From Armigeres subalbatus (lineage: Eukaryota; Arthropoda; Insecta; Diptera; Culicidae), in NCBI RefSeq assembly GCF_024139115.2, contig NC_085141.1, positions 174,852,994-174,916,993 on the forward strand: DNA of 64,000 nt. The letters run 5' to 3'. A program made the position numbers and the translations under genes. A model generated the notes under the pieces. That model was given only the letters and a program-made list of their open reading frames with translations, was not told the origin of the DNA and did not search any database. Positions 1-10,836 of this stretch are shown piece after piece (position 1 is the stretch's first letter; each line of letters starts with the position of its first letter).

Positions 1-262
1 AACCAAGGCTTTTATGATGTTCTCAGTCGCAGTATAACCTCCGTCCTCCGAGTAATTTTCTTTCACTTGCGTCTCAAATCCAGGCTTAGGCGATGTTGTA
101 AGATCTCCAAATGGTCCTGGAGTATGAGTAAAATGGTTTATTGAATCTACCAAGGCTTTCATGATGCCCCCAGCCGTGGTATCAACCCAATTATGTCCTC
201 CGAGTATTTATCTTTCACTTGCGTTTAAAATCCAGGCATTTGAGTTGTTGTAACTTACTTTA
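1..262 (-). repeat. Two ~148-bp tandem units beside an RTE-like fragment
   Basis: Two diverged copies of one unit begin at 1 and about 150; each starts with a version of 'accaaggcttt' followed by 'atgatg'. The same sequence family recurs at 1023-1640 on the other side of the RTE-like fragment, so the fragment is bracketed by related repeats. On the minus strand the units translate to the same peptide repeat seen on the right side (QFGDLTT core). Seen directly; the origin is inferred. Confidence 0.7.
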
Positions 263-264
263 CT

Positions 265-1022
265 TATGGATCCTGTACACCTCCGATGGTGCAAAGGGCT
301 GACTTGAAAGATCTCCATCCTGAGCGTTGTCCGGCTATCGCTTTAACCTTTTGCCAGGTTAGATTTCGGTCGACTTCTTTTATTTCTTTATTGAGGCTTC
401 GCCGCCATGAGCCTCTGGGTCTGCCTCTGCTGCAATGTCCCGCTGGGTTCCAGTCTAATGCTTGTTTACAGATTTCGTTTCCGCCCTACGTAGAGTGTGG
501 CCGACCCAGCCCCACCTCCGATCCCGAATTTCTGTTGCTATCGGCCTCTGGTGACAACGACGATGGAGCTCGTTGTTTGAGATCCAGTTGTGAGGCCACC
601 AGGCCCGAATTATATACCGCAGGCATCTGTTAATGAACACCTGCAGCCGTTGAGTGTTTTCCACTGATACACACCATGTTTCGCTAGCGTATAACAGCAC
701 AGATTTCACGTTAGAGTTGAAAATTCGTATTTTGGTGCGTTCACTTTTCTGCCTGTTTTTCCAGATATTTCTTAAACTCGCAAAGGCAGCTCTTGCTTTC
801 TTGATCCATGCGCCTATGTCGATCTTGATACCACCGTCTGACGCCATTTGGCTATCAAGATATTGGAAGCTTTCAACATTCTCCACTGGTTGCCCGGCTA
901 CTGTGAAACTGGAAGGAGTCACCGTGTTTACATCCAACGATTTGGTTTTGTTGACGTTGGTGACTAAACCTGCCGAAGAGGAGCGCTCGGCAAGGTCGTT
1001 GAGCTTACTCTGCATAAAAGTT
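265..1022 (-). pseudogene. RTE-like non-LTR retrotransposon ORF2, C-terminal part (broken)
   Basis: The minus strand encodes the region after the reverse-transcriptase catalytic core of a non-LTR retrotransposon. Recognisable landmarks are ESFQYL, an LLYASETW box (LLYGxETW in RTE-like families) and a following WWPHNWISN / RPIATEIRDRRWGWVGH stretch. The open frame runs about 1081-455; homology then continues below about 485 in another frame (EICKQALDWNPAG), so there is a frameshift near 475. Upstream, instead of the RT palm, the frame runs into a repeated peptide (see 1023-1640). The clade is my recognition only: RTE-like is likeliest, and another LLYGxETW-type clade is possible. It cannot encode a working enzyme. 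Confidence 0.8.
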
Positions 1023-1640
1023 GTTGTAAGATCTCCAAATTGTCCTGGAGTTTGAGTAAAATAGTCTACCGAATCAACCAAAGCTTCTATGAAGTCCTCA
1101 GCCGCTGCATCAACTCAATTATGTCCTTTGAATATTTGTCTTTCACTTCTGAATATTTGTCTTTCAGCTTCCATGAAGTCCCTAGCCGCGGCATCAACTT
1201 AATTATGTCCTCTGAATATTTGTCTTTCACTTGCGTCGCAGTTTCAGGTAATTGAGATGTTGTAAGATCTCCAAATTGTCCTTGAGTTTGAATCAAATGG
1301 TCTACCGAATCAACCAAAGCTTCCATGAAGTCCTTAGCCGCGGCATCAACTCAATTATGTCCTCTGAATATTTGTCTTTCACTTCTGAATATTTGTCTTT
1401 CAGCTTCCATGAAGTCCCCAGCCGCGCCATCAACTCAATTATGTTCTCTGAAAATTTGTCTTTCACTTGCTTCGCAGTTTCAGGCAATTGAGATGTTGTA
1501 AGATCTCCAAATTGTATTTGAGCTTGAATCAAATGGTCTATCGTATCAACCAAAGCTTTCATGATGTCCTCAGTATTTGTCTTTTACTTACATTACAAAT
1601 CCAGGCATATGAGATGTTGTACTTTATTTATGATGTTTAT
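1023..1640 (-). repeat. ~237-bp tandem repeats encoding an in-frame peptide repeat
   Basis: Units start near 1023, 1260 and 1497, each with 'tgttgtaagatctccaaat'. The first two are about 237 bp (79 codons), so the minus-strand frame is kept. They encode a lysine/glutamate-rich, coiled-coil-like peptide (QFGDLTTSQLPET, then KDKYSE repeated). Each unit also has an internal near-duplication around 'gaatatttgtctttca'. The array runs in frame into the RT fragment at about 1022. The third unit decays after 1580 into AT-rich DNA. Confidence 0.75.
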
Positions 1641-1800
1641 TGTTTATTATTATTATTATAATCATCCGACAGTGTATGTTTGTCTTAATGAAACTTTACT
1701 CTAAAAACCTCAATTTCAAGAAGATCAATTTGATAGACAAATTTTGGGCACGTCTCGTTAAATCCGATCATCATTAATCAAATTGGTACAATCAGGTCCT

Positions 1801-3616
1801 AGTAATTGACGAATTTCGCGCCAACCCTTCTATGGAGCTGGCAGCACCATCTCAGAATCGAATGAAACTTAGTGGGCATAAAGATATGGTATTTCTAAAC
1901 CACTCTGCTTACTTAGTTTTTCAAAAATTGTCAAGAGTAACATTTGAAAAGGGCCTATTTTTTTTCCATTGATGTTTTAAAAATCGATGTAACTCTAAAA
2001 TGAAAAGACTTACAAAAAAGTGTTGTATGGCGGATTGTCGTAAAATTCCCAGAAGTTATTTGGAAAAATATCCAAAAAATAAAAAACCGATTTCTACACC
2101 GAAAAAAATTAGTTTTAAAAATTAAAATCAATATTATAAAAAAAACTCATCTCAGAAATCGATGATTTTTTTTCTGCCGATAGGTATTCCAATTATCTAA
2201 CTTTTCTGGGAATAATGTTCCTGTGACATATTTAAGGAAAAAATGTTTTTCTATCAAAAAGTTTTTTCATGTCCATATTGAGTGATAATGTATCAGCGTG
2301 TTTTATGCCTCCAGCGCCAAATTTAGGTTCAGCAGCCTATCATCAACCAACGACATATTTTGGACGGATAAAAATTTGTTTGGGAAGCAATTTAGCATAA
2401 TCTGGCATTAATGTGGACCAACATTTAAGAAAGTCGTATATTTTCCTAGATTTCTTATATCAATGTTACACACAAATGACCAGTTTTACAAAATTGTGAT
2501 ATTTGATGAGCTATTGTAAATTTGTCAAAACTGTAAAATCTGAAACATAAAACAATAAATGTAAAGATTAAAATTGGCGCAAAAAAAAAATGAGGTCAAT
2601 TTGTTTTATCAGATAAACATTTTGATTTCAAACGAGAAGCTCGGTAGATAATTTCATTAGGGGGATTTCAGATAAACGGTCATTCAAAAAATAATATTTT
2701 TTTCGTTTTTTATTATCTATTTTTTCTTCAATTTTAATTGCTACTACATTTAATTCTCATTTCTACTTGACTACTCATTAATGGGTAGTCAACAGCAATG
2801 AATAAACAAGACTTTTTCAAATTTTGCACCGTACGACATCTTCAGGTAATTCAACGGTTATTTTATTCATTAAAACAAACGCTGAGAATAACAATGACTG
2901 CTACCCTTATGACTTTGTTTTTTTTTTGTGAACCCATTTTGTTTTTAAGTTACTTCGATACAAAAAATCAAAGAAAATATAAACCCTTTTCAAATGTTGG
3001 TCCACATTAATGTTAGATTATGCTAAATTGCTTCCTAAACAAATTTTTATACGTCCAAAATGTGTCGTTGATTGATGATAGGCTGCTGAACCAATATTTG
3101 GCGCTGATAAAACATAAAACACGCTGAAAAATTTTCACTCAATATGGAAATGAAAAAAGTTTTTGTTAGAAAAACTTTTTTTCCTTAAATATGTCACAGA
3201 AACATTATTCCCAGAAAAGTTAGATAATTGAAATACCTATCTGCAGAAAAAAATCATCGATTTCTAAGATGAGATTTTTTTGTAATATTGATTTTATTTT
3301 TTAAAACTAATTTTTTTCAGTGAAAAAATCGGTTTTTTATTTTTTGGATATTTTTCCAAATTACTTCTGGGAATTTTACGACAATCCGCCATACAACACT
3401 TTTTTGTAAGTCTTTTCATTTTAGAGTTACATCGATTAAAAAAAAAATAATGATAAAAAATTAAGCCCTTATGAAATGTTGCTCTTGGCAATTTTTGAAA
3501 AACTAAGTATGCAGAGTGGCTTAGAAATACTATATCTTTATGCTCACCAAGTTTCATTCGATTCGGAGATGGTGCTGCCAACCGCTGGTCGAGTTGGCGC
3601 GAAATTCGTCAATTGT
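1801..3616. mobile_element. 1.8 kb foldback element with ~625-bp inverted arms
   Basis: The left arm (about 1804-2431) and right arm (about 2991-3614) are reverse complements over roughly 625 bp with moderate divergence; the outer 22 bp match exactly (aattgacgaatttcgcgcca...). The loop of about 560 bp is AT-rich with no convincing ORF. The 5-mer gtcct occurs at 1796-1800 and 3617-3621, a candidate target-site duplication. This looks like a non-autonomous foldback or long-TIR DNA transposon. It sits between two parts of an RTE-like element (265-1022 and 3730-4080), so it may have split that copy. I do not recognise the superfamily. Confidence 0.8.
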
Positions 3617-3729
3617 GTCCTCGAGGTAAATGAAAGAAGACACTAGAATGAAACGTATAGGCAAGCACATTGATGTCCATTATCGCCATAAAAATAGAGG
3701 GAGGGGGTGGTTACCCGATACACCAACAA

Positions 3730-4080
3730 AAACTTTGGTAAGACTGCAAGTTGTACTCCCGGAATACATCAATGATCATCCGCAGGCTAAACATCTGATC
3801 CGTCGATGATCGACCCTCACGAAAACCTGCTTGGTATTCGTTGACGAAGGACTCTTCTAGCGGTCTCAGTCTGTAAAAACAGAATACGCGACAGAATTGT
3901 GTACGCTGAGTTCAGAAGGGTGATCCCTCTGTAATTGGCACACTCTAGTCGACGGTCATTGCTTTCAAAAGTTATGAAGAGAATGGTGAAACAATCCAAA
4001 AAGGTTGGTGTCTTGGTTAAACGCAAGAACGGAAGGATCACTTACTACCTGGTTTCAAGGATGTTATCGATCATTTAGTA
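3730..4080 (-). pseudogene. RTE-like reverse transcriptase fragment
   Basis: Minus-strand translation gives CANYRGITLLNSAYTILSRILF and, after a frameshift near 3880, pieces matching the QAGFREGRST and LQTHHLFIDF region of RTE-like reverse transcriptases. The nucleotide sequence closely resembles 51420-51600, a second copy of the family. Frameshifts and stops make it a pseudogene. It may have belonged to one insertion with 265-1022, but the two could equally be separate families. Confidence 0.75.
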
Positions 4081-4711
4081 ATCAGCGTTCGATCATTTAG
4101 TAGTTTGCCAATAACTCATACCAGAGGCTAAATTTTAAAATGCGTTGTATGGTGAACTTCTAGTGCAAAGGTTTTTCTACAACTCTGTCTAACAGTTCGT
4201 TTTTGAATTTCACTAAGCAGTAGCAGTAACTTATACTAAATGATAACAAAATTTTAATCATCAAGTTCAATCTAGAGATGGGCAAAGCAAAGCAAAAAAA
4301 TGGTTTACATTTGACCCAGTGGTTGAGCTAATTTTACCCTACAAAATTATTATTGTATTATTTACGGTGATTTTTTTTCATCTTGTTTTGGATTGATTAT
4401 ATCAATCATTTGTTCTCTTTCTACACATGGTTGTTTTTCATCCAAAATGAGACTGTAGCACGAAATAAATGGCAAATATTATTCTTTCTCACGAAAAACA
4501 TTATTTACAATTCGAGTCCGGAAATTCATGCGGTTGCATGTCCCGTAAGCACCTTACTGCTAACAATTTTCTTTTTTAACATTTTATTTTTTCCCATTTC
4601 ATGTAATGTTCGCTCGTAAACAAGTAAAATGCTCTAAATTTTATTTTGACATTTCTTCGAAGCTAAAATTCAAATAACACAATTTTACTCAAAATTGGGT
4701 ACACTTGTTAT
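4081..4711. other. AT-rich stretch with no gene seen
   Basis: AT-rich sequence with short random open frames and no repeat structure, splice-site context or protein motif that I can recognise. Confidence 0.6.
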
Positions 4712-4713
4712 TA

Positions 4714-5158
4714 CCGTCAACTGGGGGGAAGATGATCATTTTTTAGAAAAAAACATGCAATAACTGCTATACGTTGCAATACTCAACAACTTTAGTTTTC
4801 TGAAATGCGTTCGCATTTATTAAAATAAATTAAATTATCACACATTTTTTGAATAATCTGGTTTTGGGGTGAAGTTGATCATGACAGCTCTACTAAAACC
4901 ATTATGACCTAGTAGTCAAAATACACTAGGTTATTTGTATGAATGTAGAATTTCCTATGTAAAGAAGTCTAAGAAGTCAATATTTGAAACGAAAATAGCA
5001 TCATTTATGACTATCTCTCTCTTTATTCCACAAAATACATTTTCATGATTATAATCGAAAAACTCGGATTTGTACCCAGCGGCAAAAAAAATAGCACTTT
5101 TGACTGACACATCAAATGATCATCTTCACCTCAATGATCATCTTCCCCCAGTTGACGG
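4714..5158. mobile_element. 445-bp MITE, TA target duplication
   Basis: Terminal inverted repeats of about 27 bp begin 'ccgtcaactggggg' at 4714 and end with the complement at 5158, one base different in the G run. A TA dinucleotide flanks each side (4712-4713, 5159-5160). The interior holds subterminal copies of the GATGATCATT motif ('ggggtgaagttgatcatg' near 4863; 'aatgatcatcttcacc' near 5114). No ORF. A TA duplication suggests Tc1/mariner-type mobilisation; that assignment is inference. Confidence 0.85.
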
Positions 5159-5160
5159 TA

Positions 5161-6119
5161 CTCAATATATTGAGTAGAATAGCCTCAAACGCCTAGAACT
5201 GATTTACTCAATTGTCACCTGCTCTATGGAGATGGCAAAAATCAGTCAATATTACGCAGGCACTGTGTAGTTGATTTTTAGCGTCGTTTTATTGTAGTTA
5301 ATTGGGAAGACTCATTATTGAAAGTAAATCGCTTCTTTTCAGGACCTCAATTTTACAGAAGACAAGTTTGAGCCGAAACAAATGTTCATCACAGTGCAAA
5401 ACATCATCGCTTGGCGACAACAGCAGAAATTTGACTTCGGCAGCAGAATTACAAGCACGCGTCGGACTATTGAGTGGTTGCTGTTTGTTTGTTCAGATTC
5501 TTATCAGGACATTCTATACAAGGGAAGGTTAAGTATGGACGAATTTGGTTCAAAGTGAAAATTGATCGCTTGGTGACAGTAGAAAGTTGCCGTTCGTAGC
5601 GCGCGTCGGAGGGAGATGCAAACATTTATTCGCATGGAGGACATCAGTATCAGTAATGTGAAATTTGATATCAAGATTCTGATTTGGTTTTATTGCTGGA
5701 AAGGCGCATTATGGAAAATAATTCGGTTCTTTCCAGAACCACAACTTTTTAGTAGTAAAGGTAAAACCGAGATATTGTCCAACGTGTACCTTGCGGTCGT
5801 GTCTCGTACACATCCTATCTGATTTTTATTTATTATTTTGATTAGTAAAGACTTTTGAAAAATTTACCAGATTTTTCAAAAGGCTTTCGTTATCTTCAGT
5901 CATTATATTTACTTATTTAATTTTTATTTAATATTTACATTATTTAATTTAAAAATTAAATGTCATTTTACCATCAGACAGTGTTCATTTTACCTGCCCC
6001 TCCTTTGAACATACGAATTCTGAAGGTTTTTCATTTCAACGAAAAACTAACGAAAAGTTATTAGTGATAAAATGGTTAAATATACAATAAGTTGACAATG
6101 TTCGGTCAAATCACTTTCG
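5161..6119. other. Intergenic, no feature recognised
   Basis: Two short segments share 'tcgcttggygacarcag' and 'gcgcgtcgga' (about 5410-5470 and 5565-5612), a weak internal duplication. Nothing resembles a gene. The sequence becomes very AT-rich after 5820. Confidence 0.5.
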
Positions 6120-6954
6120 CAAGCTAGGTTTCGGTTTGTTCGGTCAAATGACATATTCGGCCAAAAAACTTTCGTCCTCGTGGCCTTAGACCACGAAGAA
6201 TTTCGGCCAAACGGACCTTCGTCAGAAAAAAACCTTGAGAATTTCCTGAGGACTGTCCTTTTTTTCTGGACTGTGCATTCAAATTCCCCAAAATTTCCAT
6301 GGAAAATTCTTTTAAATTTCCACGAAAACTACCTCGGGATTCCAACGGGTTTATTTTTGAAAGTTCAAAGGAAATTTCTTGGATTCTGATTCTTTCAAAT
6401 TTCCACGATAAAATCGGAAGGATTTCTACAATTTTGAATTTCGGCGTAGAAAATTATTAAGCAGCAGCGAGACAAACATTAAATAATGACACGCCGGTCG
6501 ATGCAAAAATGTCGACGATGGTGTGAGGCCAAAAATTATTGTTGGCTTTTGCGTGGCGCGACGGCGCATACTTTTTTTTAGATCAATTTGGCTCGAATAT
6601 GAGATCTAAAGCTATAGCCAAAATACAAACTTCAAAACCTGTATAGGAAAATCACTTTTTTGCAATTTCTGATCATAATACCTGGTTTACAGTTGTCATT
6701 TGAGTGATAAAACGGCCTACTTTTCCATACCAACAGAATGGGTATTTCAATGACCATTATGCAAATGGGTTGCATAAAATTCATTATAACACTCATTTGG
6801 GTGCTATAGCAAAAAATCAACATTAGGACAGTAGTTACATGACTGCATTTTTCCGAATTAGCTTGGGTGAGTGTTCAAATAGCGTATTCTCTGCGTCTTG
6901 TAATAAATGTTAAAAAATCATCTGTTTGCAACTAGTTGCACAAACTACTATTTT

Positions 6955-7073
6955 GCCAAACTCATCCGTACCAAATCGTAAGTTCAAGATAATCGTTTTG
7001 ATATAGCGGAGTTCTAGAAAATGGACGTTGGTTTTAGCACCTATGACGATGGACGGAAATACCTGCCGTGTCC
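6955..7073 (-). mobile_element. MITE relic related to 58552-58731
   Basis: The segment ends with 'ggaaatacctgccgtgtccc' (about 7054-7073), the terminal repeat of the 180-bp MITE at 58552-58731. Its interior ('tccgtaccaaatcgtaagtt', about 6966) matches that element's interior in reverse complement. The opposite terminus is not visible, so this is a truncated copy. Confidence 0.7.
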
Positions 7074-7454
7074 CTGCCCTGCTATTGTTTTCTCTAATTT
7101 CCACGGAAACTTATTCCAAATTTTCATGGGAAACTCTTCCAAAATTTTACGGAATTTTGCTTAGGATTTTCACAGAAATTTGTTTTGAAGTTTCATGGGA
7201 TTATTTTTGAACTAGCTGTATGCACCCGACCTTGCCCGGAGTTACTAGTTTGATATCGCAAATTGAATTTGATTTTGCTTAAACCAGTTGTCGGGTCATT
7301 GCTTTTTGTTATTGATACTCAGTTATTTGATGAGAAAAGTGAAAGAATGGTTAAGGAACATCCATTGATCAAAATAAGGCAGATCTGACTTTTGGATACA
7401 TAAATTCCGCCAAATAAATCCTTCTTTTATTCTAGAAAATGATATTACCGGGAA

Positions 7455-7580
7455 GTAGAGGTCTGCGCCGGTCCAAGAATCGACGGCGGCAGCGTTTGTC
7501 AGAATTTTTGACGGCGGCGGCGTTTTCGGCGTCACGCCGAAAGCCATTTTAACCGGCGGCGGCGGCGGCGTGAATCGGCG
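7455..7580 (+). repeat. GC-rich CGGCGG module (repeat family)
   Basis: A sharply GC-rich island in AT-rich DNA with CGGCGG runs around 'ttttcggcgtcacgccg'. A diverged copy lies in reverse complement at 19616-19690 ('ccggcgtgacgctgaaaacg'). Both copies are about 75-125 bp. No coding function is apparent. Confidence 0.6.
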
Positions 7581-8094
7581 TGGTGTTTTTTTATAAGGTT
7601 CTCGAAGATTTTTTTTTCATGTTTTCGGGATATTTTCAAGACATCAACGGGAGCATCTCTTCCAGAATTTTTTTCCCTAAATATTCATTGGAAATTATTT
7701 TCGAATTTTCCATAGGAACTACTTTGCAGCTCTTTGTAATTCCCAAGAAAAATTGTTTGGAATTTCAGGGGAAAATAATTCAAAATTTGCATGAGAAACT
7801 TTTCAGAATTTTCATGAGAAATTGTTCTAAATTTTGTACTCCAGAATACTCAACAAAATATTTTGTCAAATTTACACTGAACATTTTTCGGAACATCCAC
7901 GGGAGACTCTAAGGAGTTTTTACGGGAAACTCGCTGGAGTTTTCACCAGAAATTTTCCGCGGGAAATTTTTCAAAATGAGAAAAAAAATTCGATTTCAAT
8001 GGAAATTGTTAGGAGTTTTCATAGGAAATTTATTATAATAACGAGATTTTTTTAAATTTCCATGGAAAGTTCTTCGAGTTTTCCAGAATTTCCA

Positions 8095-8170
8095 CAGGGT
8101 GACTACTACCTGGAAAACCTGGAAAAATGCTGGAATTATCAGAGAATTTCTGACACAATCAGGGAACTTT
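8095..8170 (+). mobile_element. Relic of a CAGGGT-ended transposon terminus
   Basis: Starts with 'cagggtgactactacctgg' and continues with 'aaaacctggaaaaatgctgg', resembling the terminus of the element at 10837-13515 (read in reverse complement from its right end). The other end is not present nearby. Partial and decayed. Confidence 0.6.
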
Positions 8171-8950
8171 CAAACATGAAAAATAAATAACAAATTTAGG
8201 AATTCAACACGTATGGATCGTTGTTCCGATCTATGGACAAAAAAAAGTTTATTCAGCTTCAAAGGAATTTCTGAACAATCCGCGAAGCAATACCTAAAGA
8301 GATCTAAGCATTTATTCGGGAAATCAATTAGGTTTTGCTTGTAAAATCTTCTGAGAATTCGCTCGGAAATTCTTCATGAATGTAATAAAAAATATATAAT
8401 AATTAAGGATTCTGAGTCTCCTTAACAAAGACAAAAAAAAAATTAAGGATTTCAAGGCAGTTCCTGGAAGAACTTTCGAAGAAATTTCTGGATCAATTTT
8501 CAAACGAATTTTTGGATGGTTTTAGAAAGGAATCACGTGTCCTAGCCGAAAATAATCTCCTCTAGGAATTCTAGAAATAATTTCCGAAGAAATTCCTGAA
8601 GGAATTTATTAAAATTTGCAAAGAAATTCGTGAAGGAACTTCTGAAGGAAACTCCAAAGGAATATTCCTAAGAATATCCAGAACAATTCCTATAATTTTC
8701 GAATGAATTCCTAAAAAATCCCCAAGGATTTCAAAAATATTCCGAATGTATTCCCAGTAGAGCATAAGTACTAAAACGCTAGAGGCGCTGTAACCATTAA
8801 ATTTATTTTGCCATTTAAAATTATTTGGCTTCAATAAGCTTAACTTGGCATATGCTGTCTATCATGTTGTAGTGTATGATTGGTTGCATCAACAACATCG
8901 GTTTGACACTTATACTACCGGTTTTTTGGTTGCTATGTTTGAGCACAATA

Positions 8951-9369
8951 CTGCCCCCACTCGCATAACAGTCCCATTTTATATTTCGTCACTTTTGAGT
9001 TAACCCAATGAATAGGGTTCATTTCTTATGTACTTCCATAAATCATAATAAAAACTGCGATTTTGTATGTCATTAGTGAAAAAAATATCAAGCCATAGTC
9101 CAATATTGAAAGTACCCGCATAACAGACCCACTAAGAATTTACATGAACTAATTGTTCAAAACTAAACAATGTTTCGATCAAACTAAATCGCTTTACGGT
9201 AATCCAGCGAATGATGAACAACTTAGCAAAATTTCAGAAAGATACGATGATGTTTCAATTAATTAGATTTATTAAAAGTTTCATATGGAAGATGCGATTT
9301 GGAACTTCAATAGCTATTATCTCAGTATGCGAAAAAAACGGTATGGGACTAATATGTGAGTGGGGGCAG
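8951..9369. mobile_element. 419-bp MITE with AATA flanks
   Basis: Ends are inverted repeats: 'ctgcccccactcgcataa' at 8951 and its imperfect complement '...gtgagtgggggcag' ending at 9369, about 30 bp in all. The 4-mer aata is present at 8947-8950 and 9370-9373, a candidate target duplication. Internal motifs 'cgcataacag' repeat near the left end and at 9117-9126. No ORF. Confidence 0.8.
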
Positions 9370-10535
9370 AATAGATGTTGGTCACATGAACTGGAGCGAC
9401 ATTAGCAGTTTTATACTTTTTCATCATCTGTGTTTCCGACCGAATTTCTAAAGGGATTCCTTAAAACATTTCCGAGGAATCTGATATGAGCCAGCCGTGG
9501 GCTGAAAATCTCATTAATAAAGACATTAAAATTTCCATGGAATGTGCTAAAGCAACTCGTAAAAGAATTTACAAACGAATCGTCAAATGATTCTCTGAAG
9601 GAATATCCGTACGAAGTTCTGAAGGAATTCCCGAAGAAAGTCCCAAACAAATTTCCGGACTTCCGGACAAATTATTTTATGAAGGATACCTAAAGGAATT
9701 TTTCTATGGAATTCTGGAGAAAGTTCCGAAATTTTCGAAGCAATTCTTAGAATGTCTCTTTGAAGGAATTTCCAATTTCATTTCCTGGAGGAATTTTCAA
9801 AGGAATACCTGAAGGAATTTTTGATTGAATGATTGAAGCAATTTCTGGATGAAATAATTCGGTATTTTTTAATTCGTGTTCCTATAGTTGCGAATACCGT
9901 TGTTTTTATGTGGGACTAGTAACTTTAGAAACATAGCATTGAAAAAGATAAGGTATTTTAAAGATACTTTACCGATTTTGATGCAAATCTCAATCTGTTT
10001 TGAATGTTTGTCAAAAAATTGATAGACTATATAGGTTGCTGCGATTAAGATGTATATTGTGTAAAACCAATACTAACGCAAACACCCATGACTATCGGAA
10101 CTTCTACCCTACTCAACTTTTCTAGTGTTTTTGCATGAGGAAACATAATAAAAACCCGTCGGAAACGATAACGAAGATATTTGCAAAAGGAATGAAGAAA
10201 ATCCATTCAGCCGTTTTTGAGTTATGCGTTTTTGTTTGTATAGACTAGATTAGAAGAAAGATAGAAGATATATGTAGATATCCGCGGAAAATCATTCTAA
10301 TTTTCCATTAGTTTTTTTATGTTCAAGGGATGTTCTTTGAACTATTATGCTTTCCTTAGAGCAAGCTCGGTCCTAGAGAGAATGGTGCAAAACGATCCCT
10401 TTAGTCGTAATCCATTGCAGTGTTAGAGGAATTAATTTCATATTTTTTATCACAAAAAGTCAGTTTGATTAGCTAAAATCAGTTTTAAGTTGTTCGTCTA
10501 AAGTAAAAACCCTATTTTGAGGTTTGTTGGGCAAC
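9370..10535. repeat. Degenerate GGAATT-type repeats and AT-rich DNA
   Basis: From about 9430 to 9850 the sequence is the same GGAATTCC-like background repeat as 6120-8850. The rest is AT-rich with no recognised feature. Confidence 0.5.
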
Positions 10536-10539
10536 ATGT

Positions 10540-10735
10540 TTGCCAGATTGTATAACATTTCACCGAAAACTATTTCGCGGAATTCCTTTTCGCGGTTGAA
10601 CATTTCGCGGAATAACATTTGGCGGTTTGTAACTTTCCGCGGTACGACATTTGGCGGTTTGTACCTTTTCGCCGAATGACTTTTGGCGGAATGTACCATT
10701 TCGCGGAATGCACCATTTCGCGGAATATTAATAAT
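10540..10735 (-). repeat. Array of ~20-24-bp CGCGGAAT units
   Basis: About eight diverged units on the pattern 'tttcgcggaatgnnc' follow one another. The same family appears in the opposite orientation at 14630-14815; both arrays adjoin a 'tgtttgccatattg/tgtttgccagattgtat' segment, so the two blocks are inverted copies. Confidence 0.7.
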
Positions 10736-10836
10736 AATAGCCTTTGTCCATTCAGAATTTCCAGAATTATTACATGCGAGGTTTCTAAGCCATGGTACCA
10801 TTTTTTTGCATTTGTTTAACACGAGATTAACACGTT

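Larger units (their letters stand above)
6120..8850. repeat. Degenerate GGAATT/AATTTCC-type repeat field
   Basis: The stretch is full of diverged short motifs such as 'aaatttccatggaaa', 'ggaatttcc' and 'aaggaattcctgaagg' in both orientations, with no fixed period. I know this as a common background repeat of Aedes DNA. It yields spurious ORFs rich in F, R, N and I. It contains the separately listed MITE relic, GC-rich module and transposon-end relic. Confidence 0.6.
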
